In this document: positions 56,487 through 64,000 of the stretch, piece after piece
Layout of the letters: each line of letters starts with the position of its first letter
How positions within the stretch are numbered: position 1 is the first letter of the stretch
Source of the DNA: Stagonosporopsis chrysanthemi
Lineage: Eukaryota > Ascomycota > Dothideomycetes > Pleosporales > Didymellaceae
Assembly: GCA_022560025.1 (NCBI GenBank)
Contig: JAFISE010000024.1
Span: forward strand, 208,474 to 272,473
Direction: 5' to 3'
Length of the DNA stretch: 64,000 nt
Position numbers and translations under genes: made by a program
The notes under the pieces: model-generated
Told to the model about the DNA's origin: nothing
Seen by the model: the letters and a program-made list of their open reading frames with translations, nothing else
Database searches by the model: none

Positions 56487-57816
56487 GGTGCCGGTGGTGG
56501 TGGATGGTGCTGGTGCGGGAGAGCAGCGAGGGGAGGCCGTGAGACGGTAGATAGCTGGGAGCGAGAGACTGAGCGGGCGGTGCTGTGCTGTGCTGGTGCT
56601 GGCTGCTTCTCCACCACCAGGCCACTGCCCGTCTCTTATGTATGCACCGCTGCCCCGCGGTCGTCTCCGACCACCCCCCCCCCCCAGTCCCACCACCCAC
56701 GTAGATCAGATACCAAATTGATTGACCCCCCCTGACCCAGCTTCCCGAAGCACGCCTCTTCCTCCGCCCCGCCATCTTACTCGCAGCACTCCTTCCTCGC
56801 CAGGAACAACGCCCTATCACGCCTCCGCACGCGGTGCGCGCCCTCCCAGCAACCCCATCCACACCACCTTCTCACGTTGCCGCTTCTGACTGGCCAGCGC
56901 CAACAACGCCCACCATGCAATCTCACCGCAGCCTTGGAGATCACCCATGGACCGGCGCGGCGCGACTGCGCTGATCAGGCAGGTACGACTGCACGCTCAC
57001 ACGCGGTCGCGGTGCACCAGAGTAGTCGTTTCATCTGCCTTATCGCCGGATCTAACGGCGTCGCAGCCATGTGCCTATCTGATAGGTCATGTGGGCGTTG
57101 CTGGGCGGCGATCTGGCGCCGGAAGCTAGACGCGTCGGGAAGGAGGTCGGAGCGCTGTTAGAGGGGATGCCTGATGGGGTAATTTATTTTGCGGTGAGAG
57201 GACGGTAGGTTTGGAGGGAAGGGGGACGTGCGGTGCGGTGTCGGAAGTGTGAGGGGGGTGGTTGTGTAGGTGTAGGTGGGAAGTGCAGCGTGCAGATGTG
57301 GGTGGTGTGATTGGCTGATGGGAGAGTTTGGTGTCGGGACACGGTATTTAATCAAACCTGCACCTTTTTCTTGTTGATTCGAAGGAGCTCGTTTCTTTTG
57401 AACGATCATTTCTGAGAACACCAGGACCGTGTACTCTGTAACTAGCTTTTGCCCGACGCCTGCAACGTATTGACTTGATCTATGCTCGCAGAATTACAAC
57501 GTATGCTACTCTCTGTGTGTTGGTCTATCTGAGTAAGATTTGGCGGTGTCCTGCAGTAATTGTAATCAATGTAGAGGTCTTGACAGCAGTACGAGCGTAC
57601 CGCCTTCCCATTCAAGACACTACCTTCCAAAGCTGGTATATCTCTCGTGGAAGACTATGCCGACCACGAAGAGCATAGCGGTGAATGTGACTAGCGACGC
57701 CAGCAAACGGCAAGAAGGGATCCTACAACTGTGACACTCAGTCCTCACACTTCATCTGCGCTCGCGACGTTGAGGACGAATAGCTCAGCGTGGTAGTGGT
57801 TTCAATTCACATCTAC
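56487..57816. other. Intergenic, RNase promoter side
   Basis: 1.3 kb between the RNase start codon and the stop of the next minus-strand gene. It holds a C13 run, G-rich stretches around 57200-57320, and one arm-like copy of the short repeat family at 57388-57411 (CTCGTTTCTTTTGAACGATC). No gene recognised. Confidence 0.55.
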
Positions 57817-58997
57817 TCATAGCTTCGCCTTGAGCCATTCCTCGACTGCTGTCTGACTGCCCGTTCCAGAGTCGCCCTTATACCCAAGGACTCTCTCGAT
57901 AATCATCTCTTCGTGCATGGCCCCCTTTGTGACTACCACATTCACGTGCCCTCCCCCCCTCCTGAAGCCAACGCTGAATTTGTGTGCGAATGCCTCGATG
58001 CCGTCAATGAGGATTTCGTTCTCGCCGCCCCAGATGAGCACTTCTCCGACAATGTCGGCAACAGGCTCCCACCATTCTGCACTAGCAAGCACAGGCTCCG
58101 TATAGGCATCACCAGCGAAGGGTGAGGTTGAGTTCAGAAAGGCTGCAGCCCAGCGTGAGAGGGTGCGAGAGTCGAACATGTCTCTCTCCGCATTTCTTGT
58201 ATGCGCTGCTGTGTGGTGTTGCGTCAGACTACACCACGGTGAGATGAGCATAGCCGCATGAATCTTCCCATTAAGCTTCAACTCTGCTATCTCGGGGTGT
58301 GGATGTGCGAGATGCGAGAGTAGAGCGATTGTCAGGTTGCCGCCTGCTGAGTCTCCGCCGATGATAATGTCAGCGGGGTTGCGGCCCTCGGTCTCGGTGA
58401 GGTGTCGCAGAAGCTCCACGGCTTGACGGAGTTGGGTCGGGTAGGTCTGCTCAGGCGCCAGATCGTACGCCAAGAGCAGTGCGCTGACGTCTGGTCCGAG
58501 ACTCTTTTGCAGATCGTGGAGCCAGACCATATGTCCGGCGGTGCAAGGCACCACATAGCCGCCGCCGTGGAGGTATACAAGTACTTTTGAGGCCGTCTTG
58601 TCGCCGAGCCAATGGGCTTGTGTACCACTCGGTAGGGTTATGGATGACGGTGTGAGCTTCTGAGACGCGCAGTATTCGTCGTAGATGGGCGTGCAAGTCG
58701 CGCTGGTGACATAGCGGTCCTGGGCGAGGTCGAGGTTGCCGAGGTGCGCACGGAAGGCGGCCAGGGCGACATCCTTGAAGTAGTTGCTCGCGCCGTTGGA
58801 GCCTTTGAAGGGGGAGACAACGGCGCGCCCTGTTGCGGCAGCGACTGCCAGCTGTTATACGAGGTGCCGAGGCATTCATGTGTGGTGCACTCACTGGCTT
58901 TTAGCGATGCTGAAGCAATGCCGACTTTACTAGGGTTCTGGTGAATGAACTTGGGAGGGGCGCCATTTGGCAGTTTGCTTAATTCTGATGGTGCCAT
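57817..58997 (-). CDS. Alpha/beta hydrolase (HSL-like, AB hydrolase 3 family)
   Basis: Serine esterase/lipase-type enzyme of 376 residues from exons 58997-58895 and 58844-57817; the 50-nt intron (58845-58894) starts GTGAGT and ends GGCAG. The oxyanion motif is HGGGY (127-131) and the nucleophile elbow is GDSAGG with S200, as in hormone-sensitive-lipase-like hydrolases and arylacetamide deacetylases. The acid is likely in GGENEILIDG and the His in GAMHEEMI near the C-terminus. No signal peptide or membrane anchor is seen at the N-terminus (MAPSELSKLPNGAPPKF), so it is probably cytosolic. The substrate is unknown. It is divergent from the bZIP gene with 498 bases between the start codons. Confidence 0.9.
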
Positions 58998-59495
58998 GGT
59001 CCTTGTTTGCGGTCTACGATGATGAAGTCTGATAGATGACCAGAGCTCACCAGGCGATGTAGTAGTAGCCGCGATGATCCGCGCTGATTGATGCACTGCG
59101 TGTCAGCGGCGCGGAGACCCCTCCCCACACGCATGCTCGAGGCGACCCGGCAGGATCCGTGCTCTGCCAGCAGGCGGAGCACAAGCTGCACGCATGGGGT
59201 GGGGTGCACGAGCTGACAGGTTAGATTAGTAAGAGCGGCCCTTGCTGGCAGAAGAGCAGCGGTGCTTGACACGGATTGCTGCTGCACTCGCTGGCTTCAA
59301 GCGGTCGTCCTCTTTGCGCTGAAGGGCAGCAGAGGCGCCCCACACACAAGCCAGGCACGCCGCAAGCACTAGGCCCATCGACGCCGGCTTGCAGCACGGC
59401 GCGGCTCCTCGCGGCAGGATCATGACTCGGCCAACAGCTTCTTTCACTCGGACCCCGAGTCGCACTCGTGTGCTGCAGGCGCGTCTCCAATCGCC
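58998..59495. other. Divergent promoter region, hydrolase / bZIP
   Basis: 498 bases of shared upstream sequence between the minus-strand hydrolase and the plus-strand bZIP gene. No repeat seen. Confidence 0.6.
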
Positions 59496-61207
59496 ATGGC
59501 GGCTCTCCCCCCTAGCGAGGCCAACTCCCCTTCCTCTGCCGCGCGAGAGGACGACAGCCACGCTGATGTGGGCCAGCCGGCTGCAAAGAAGCGCCGCACT
59601 GCCACCTCACGTGGCGTCGCCAACCTCACGCCTGAGCAGCTTGCGCGGAAGCGCGCGAATGACCGCGAGGCCCAGCGCGCCATCCGAGAGCGCACCAAGA
59701 CGCAGATTGACCGCCTGAACCAGCGCATCCGGGACCTCGAGAGCCAGCAGCCGTACCATGACCTGCAGGTCGTGCTGCGCGAGAAGGAGGCCGTCCAGGC
59801 CGAGAATGCCGACATCCGGAAGCGCCTGGAGAGCGTCGTGGGCATCATCCAGCCCATCCTGCGCGCGGCGGGTGGTTTGAGCGGTCAGTTTGGCTGCGCA
59901 TGGCAGCGATTGAGTGCTGACACAGGCAGAATTGGCAGCAGCAGCAGAGCGGTCGCCACTCCCCATCCACCCTCACCCCCACCCCCGCGAAGGGCCCCCA
60001 CCGCCCACCGACCCGCGCCAGCTGCACGCCACGCTCGGGGACATTGCAGCTGCCTCGCCGCAGAATGGCACGCACTCGCCGGCGGGCACAGACGCCTCCC
60101 GCCAGTGGCCGTACCCCAGCGACACGCCCAACAGCCACCTGCGCGGCTACGCCCACGACAGCCCAGCCTTCGAGCACCAGCGGCCTCCGCCACAGATACA
60201 AGAGCCCTACGACGAGCGCATGGGCGTCGACTTCCTGCTGGACCACAACCACCGGAGGGCCGTCGACCCCAATCTGCCACCGCCCCACCAAGTCCAACCA
60301 AGCAACGTCTGCAGCAACGGCCAGGGACAGTATGCGCCAGACCTGGTGCCCTATCTTACCCTGCCACGGAACTCAGCGCCCACATGTCCGCTCGACGTCA
60401 TCCTGCTAGAGTTCCTCCAGGACCGGCAGGCTCGAGCGGCTGAGGGCGTGCCTGTGAAGACGCTCGTCGGCCCACTGTACCCCAACTTCACATCACTGGT
60501 CTATCCAGATCGCGCCATCGATGCACACCCCCTGTCGAAGCTGTTTACCGACATCTTGCGAACGTTCCCAGACATCTGTGGCTGGCCTGAACAGGTCGCC
60601 ATTGTGTACATCATGTTCCTCGTCATGCGCTGGCAGATCGAGCCTACACAAGAGAACTACGACAGGCTGCCGCACTGGGTGACACCACGTGCTAGCCAGT
60701 TGTTCACTACCCACCCATGTTGGTTCGATCACCTGCCTTGGTAAGCCCTGTTCCACCTCCAATCCATCTACGTGAGCTCACAATTCCAGGCCTCGTCTTC
60801 GTGACAGACTGTGCGCTCACCAGCCTTTTATATCTTTTGACACATTCTTCATTCCATTCACGACTACAGTGTCCCTTAATTGGCCCTACGAAGCACGAGA
60901 TGTGCTCCTGCCCGCCTCGAGAATCCGCTCCAATACCCGGTCCACCACATCTTCCTCAGTTCACCCGTCGTCCCCTTTCTCCACACACGTCAACGCAGGC
61001 AGCCCAACCGGGCCGCATACTCCGCAAACTGCTGGTACGCCGGCTAGTTTACCGCTGAATGCAATACCAAAGGAGGATGACCAGTGGCTCATCAACCCAG
61101 CATTTGAGTCCCATCTGAGGGATCTCAATAATTGGTCTCTGGGACCGAGCTTCCGCGGCACATTCCCTCAGCTGGCAGGTGCCGTCAAGATCAAGGAGGG
61201 TCGGTAG
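59496..61207 (+). CDS. bZIP transcription factor with DUF3425-type C-terminus
   Basis: Nuclear regulator of 538 residues from exons 59496-59883, 59930-60740 and 60790-61207. The basic region is ARKRANDREAQRAIRERTK (about 49-67), followed by a coiled coil beginning IDRLNQRIRDLESQ and continuing through VLREKEAVQAENADIRKRLE. The C-terminal half carries the DUF3425 pattern found in many ascomycete bZIP proteins: CPLDVILLEFLQDRQ, GPLYPNFTSLV, HPLSKLFTDILRTF, then VSLNWPYEARD near the end. The first intron (46 nt) must use the second of two close AGs (CACAGGCAG) to keep frame, giving GAA TTG. Using the first AG would read a different frame. The second intron is 49 nt. The basic region NxxAQxxxR-type spacing resembles Yap-like factors. 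Targets are unknown. Confidence 0.9.
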
Positions 61208-61932
61208 CAGGGATTGTATTTGTAGGACCGTGGGCCCTAGCGTCACGCAGTCGCACGCGATTATTGGTATTGTAGCACGAATAGATGCTGCGAGGGTACC
61301 ATTCGAATCCTTGCGTGTCCTGGCCAGGATATATTCAGATCATTCTAATCCTTGCGTGTCCTGGCCAGGATATATTCAGATCATTCTAATCCTTGCGTGT
61401 CCTGGCCAGGATATATTCTGATCATTCTGGAAGGTCATCGTTGACGACAGAGGGCAACCTAGTTCTTTAGGGAATTGTTACATTCCAAGGCGTCCTTGCA
61501 ACAGCCTTGGAACCTCTAACAAAGCTACGCCTGCAACCTTGCTGTCTGCTTCTTGGCGTAATGGAAGCTGCAAATCTCCAAGCTGTCAGTGTACAGAGCA
61601 TGGACTCAAACTCCACTAGCCTCAAACCGATGTGCGAAACCCGCTGGTGTATCGCTACAACCTCCGCTAGTGTCGACCAACACGAACCAATGTCATACTT
61701 CAAAAGTTTCTTTTAGTGACAACGTTATATGAGTCTGCAAGTCATCCAGCGCCGACGCCGAAAAGCTACGACATTGCCCGGCTTGGCGATTGACGAAAGA
61801 GAGTCATTGCAAAACATCAAGTCACCAGGCAACGAGAAAGGATCCTTGTAGCTCACGATGTAAGAGATAGATATCCTCCAACTATCAGAAAGTCATCATA
61901 CTCGCTTCTCATTTCACCAAATCCACCCCGAC
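61208..61932. other. Intergenic, bZIP 3' side and SDR promoter
   Basis: 725 bases. Contains the three-copy 41-bp tandem repeat about 100 bases after the bZIP stop codon. Nothing else recognised. Confidence 0.6.
61307..61429 (+). repeat. 41-bp direct tandem repeat, three copies
   Basis: Three head-to-tail units (61307-61347, 61348-61388, 61389-61429). Copies 1 and 2 are identical; copy 3 differs by a few bases at its right side. Each unit contains the perfect 12-bp palindrome TCCTGGCCAGGA followed by TATATTC. It lies in the presumed 3' UTR of the bZIP gene. Confidence 0.95.
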
Positions 61933-62764
61933 ATGTCTGATGCCAATACATCCTCAGTGCCACAGGGACTGGTCCCCCATGTGGACCGCCTGTCAGGTTC
62001 TCACATCCTTATATTCGGCGGCTCGTCAGGCATCGGTTTCGCAATCGCCAACATGGCCCTTTCCAACGGCGCCACAGTAGGAATCGCGGGCTCGCAACAA
62101 GCCAACGTCGATGAGAAAGCCACGCCCCTACGCTCGCTCTACCCCATCCACCATCTCCGGCCACGCACTCAACCTCTCCGACTCCGAAAACCTCGAGTCC
62201 AACCTCCGCACCCTCCTCGACCAAATCACCACGCACGGCACCGAGACATTGGACCACATCGCCTTCACCGCCGGCGACCAGCACTCGCTCCCCTCACTCG
62301 CGGACCTGACTCTCGACAGCGCAATGCAGGGCTCGCAAATCCGGCTGCTGGCCCCCCTTTTTATCGCCAAGCTCCTCGCCACAGGCACCTACATGCCCCG
62401 CAGCTCCTCCTCCTCCTTCACTCCCACAGGCCGCATCGGCACCACCAAGCCGCTCCCCGGCTGGTTCATGCCCGCCGTCTGGGGCGCCGCGGCCGAGGGC
62501 CTCGCGCGCGCCCTGGCCGTCGAGCTCGCGCCGCTGCGCGTCAACATTGTCAAGCCCGGCGCGATTGAGACGGAGCTGCTGAGGGGCCTGTTGGCTGGGG
62601 TCCCGCACGAGGCGCAGGGCCAGATGCGTGCGGGCATGAATTTGCTGGGGGAGTTTGGGAGGCCCGAGGATGTGGCGGAGGCGTATGCGTGGGTCATGCG
62701 CAATCGGTTCGTGACGGGGACGGAGGTTGCGGTCGATGGGGGGCAGGTGTTGTTGAGTAAGTAG
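61933..62764 (+). CDS. Short-chain dehydrogenase/reductase with an apparent frameshift
   Basis: The frame from ATG 61933 encodes the cofactor-binding half: HILIFGGSSGIGFAIANMAL (the GxxxGIG motif), then VGIAGSQQANVDEK and LRSLYP. From about 62146 the similarity continues in the next frame with TISGHALNLSDSENLE and on to EVAVDGGQVLLSK, ending at 62764. Skipping one base (A62146) joins the halves as ...LYP-STISGH, giving about 277 residues, normal for an SDR. No ordinary intron explains it: a GTAGGA...AAAG segment of 43 nt would restore frame but delete conserved sequence. It is therefore a recent one-base insertion or a sequence error. The usual YxxxK catalytic pair is missing (the aligned segment is PAVWG before AAAEGLARALAVELAP), as in some atypical fungal SDRs. 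Confidence 0.75.
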
Positions 62765-63361
62765 ATGGGTGGGTGGTGAGTGGAGAGTTGATTGAGTCTG
62801 TGGCGGTGGTGAGGAGGTGTGTGGGCTAGGGTTTGCGGGTTTTTTTGGTGCTCAGGAGATGGACCCGAGGGGTTTGGTATACTCGGTCTCAATATCCTGG
62901 GTCGATTGTAAGATGGGACGCATGGTATGGGAACTACTGGATGGAAATGGAGACCATGACACGGTGAAGTATATTATAAGAGAAAAGTCCAGCTGTTCTG
63001 TACATAGGAGTCACTGATACCTTGTACCCCCCCCCCCCCCCCATTTTAAATCTGAGCAGAGAGCATGGAAGTTTCGTCAATGTCCATATGCCACAGGCTG
63101 CTATATCGCAGAGAATCCGTATCAAAACGCCCTGGGAGCAAAGAAGTTGGGGAATGACTGTCTTGGTGTTGTACGTGTAATAGTCTGGAGGCGCAACGGA
63201 CGCTGTTGTCTTTTGCACTTTGTGTTGAGTGGGTATATCAGTCTTGTCACAGATGGGTTGTGAGTAGAGTGTGCGATGGCCGACAACAATAACGCTACGG
63301 AAGGACGAATGCAGCTGCGTTCACCAGCCTTCTTGAGCGTCCATACAATGACAGGATCAGC
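62765..63361. other. Convergent 3' region with poly-C run
   Basis: About 600 bases between the SDR stop and the stop of the minus-strand gene. It includes a run of 16 C at about 63027-63042. No gene recognised. Confidence 0.55.
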
Positions 63362-63764
63362 TCAGTGTTGCGCAAAGCACCCCGTCGACCTAGTCCCCCT
63401 CCTCACACCCCCCAACCTCAGCCCCTTCATCCCCTTCAGCACCTCATCAACCACCCAATCCGCCTCCACAACCCCGTCAACCCTCGGCGCCGCCCTCGCA
63501 TCCGGCAAGCCAGACAGCGCCCGAACATCGCCAATCCTGCGGTACGACCACGTCCCAATCCTCCTGACCATGTGCGCCTCCTCCTCACCCTCGCCCTCGC
63601 TCCTCGCCAACCGAAACCACCCCAACCCCTCCAGATCCAGGAACCGCACCGCCTCCCTCCTCTGCAGCGGCATCGCGGCGACAAACGCAAAAAACGTCTC
63701 GACGTTCTGGTTGCCGAACACGAACACAGGGAGGCTGTACAGCAATCCCACCGCCTCGGAGTAT
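63362..63764 (-). CDS. 3'-terminal exon of an unknown protein (partial)
   Basis: On the minus strand a 403-base exon starts just after an acceptor (GACGCGACAG) at 63764 and ends at TGA 63364-63362. It encodes YSEAVGLLYSLPVFVFGNQN and continues with VETFFAFVAAMPLQRREAVR and FLDLEGLGWF. This is the pattern of fungal F-box-like/DUF7730-type hypothetical proteins, where a (C)R.YSEA..LLYS..VF.F block follows an upstream exon; that assignment is tentative. The upstream exons would lie beyond 63767, where the sequence turns into a long poly-C tract, so the gene is incomplete here. The plus-strand frames overlapping it (63276-63809) look like shadows. Confidence 0.5.
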
Positions 63765-63839
63765 CTGTCGCGTCATGTGTTTAGCGCCACTCTTATGTAT
63801 GCAACGTAGATTCACATCCACATCCACACCTACACTCAC

Positions 63840-63886
63840 ACCTCCACCCCCCCCCCCCCCCCCCCCCCCCCCCCACCCCCCCAACC

Positions 63887-63929
<43 letters not shown>

Positions 63930-64000
63930 ACCCACACACCCCCCCCCCCCCCCCCCCCCCCCCTCCCCCCCCCCCCCCCTTCCCCCCCCCCCCCCCCCCC
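63840..64000 (+). repeat. Poly-C tract at the window end
   Basis: Roughly 160 bases of almost pure C with rare A and T, preceded by a CACATCCACACCTACACTC-like CA-rich stretch. It is not the fungal telomere repeat (CCCTAA). It is either a genuine homopolymer-rich microsatellite or an assembly/consensus artefact. Confidence 0.85.

Noticed and set aside
61307..61429. CRISPR-like repeat array
   Set aside because: The units are contiguous with no spacers, only three copies exist, and the genome is eukaryotic; it is a minisatellite.
62053..62125. An intron to explain the SDR frame change (GTAGGA...AAAG, 43 nt, or GTCGAT...GAG, 91 nt)
   Set aside because: The first is shorter than other introns here and both delete segments that look like conserved SDR sequence; donor and acceptor are weak.
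63276..63809. 177-codon plus-strand frame
   Set aside because: The opposite strand over the same bases has a family-like exon with an acceptor site; the plus frame is Ser/Pro/Thr-rich as expected of an antisense shadow.
63840..64000. Telomere at the right end
   Set aside because: The sequence is poly-C, not tandem CCCTAA/TTAGGG.

Overview
This window reads as nuclear DNA of a filamentous ascomycete, most likely a Dothideomycete (class assigned by inference from the look of the gene families). The support is many short introns (about 46-75 nt, GT..AG, often with a CTAAC/CTGAC branch-like motif), two Zn2Cys6 regulators with fungal-type architecture, an AA9 lytic polysaccharide monooxygenase, a T1-type ribonuclease, a fungal Nha1-type antiporter and an HMG-less Pob3. 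All exon-intron models were built by hand from splice sites, frame continuity and family resemblance; none has transcript support.

Layout. 1-3965 (+): 3' end of a PHAF1/UPF0183 gene and a mitochondrial isoleucyl-tRNA synthetase. 3966-8077: no convincing gene. 8078-13170 (+): the FACT subunit POB3 and a Zn2Cys6 regulator. 13171-18016: a second long gene-poor stretch. 18017-26054 (-): four tandem minus-strand genes: an unknown nuclear-looking protein, DNA primase large subunit PRI2, a PHO13-type HAD phosphatase and an M18 aspartyl aminopeptidase. The last is divergent from the APC/C activator CDH1 (26953-28862, +). 29882-33469 (+): a Ser/Thr-rich predicted surface protein, multi-exon or decaying. 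34792-41065 (+): a second Zn2Cys6 regulator, an FAD oxidoreductase and an AA9 LPMO. 41967-45086 (-): a class I cyclic-nucleotide phosphodiesterase. 48400-53883 (+): an Nha1-type Na+/H+ antiporter and an O-methyltransferase. 56011-64000: a secreted guanyl-specific RNase (-), an alpha/beta hydrolase (-) divergent from a bZIP factor (+), an SDR with an apparent frameshift (+), and the 3' exon of an unknown minus-strand gene that runs into a poly-C tract at the window end.

Most genes are housekeeping (replication, chromatin, cell cycle, mitochondrial translation, proteolysis, ion homeostasis, cAMP signalling) mixed with accessory genes (LPMO, RNase, OMT, SDR, hydrolase, regulators). No PKS/NRPS/terpene backbone gene is visible, so there is no recognisable biosynthetic cluster. 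I found no clearly new system. The best leads are a family of short imperfectly palindromic elements (46.3, 54.2-54.9, 55.6, 57.4 kb), a POB3 start codon apparently split by an intron, the Ser/Thr-rich Cys-tailed surface gene with same-frame stops, low-complexity expansion in every non-coding part of the LPMO gene, a 41-bp tandem repeat built on a 12-bp palindrome, and the SDR frameshift.
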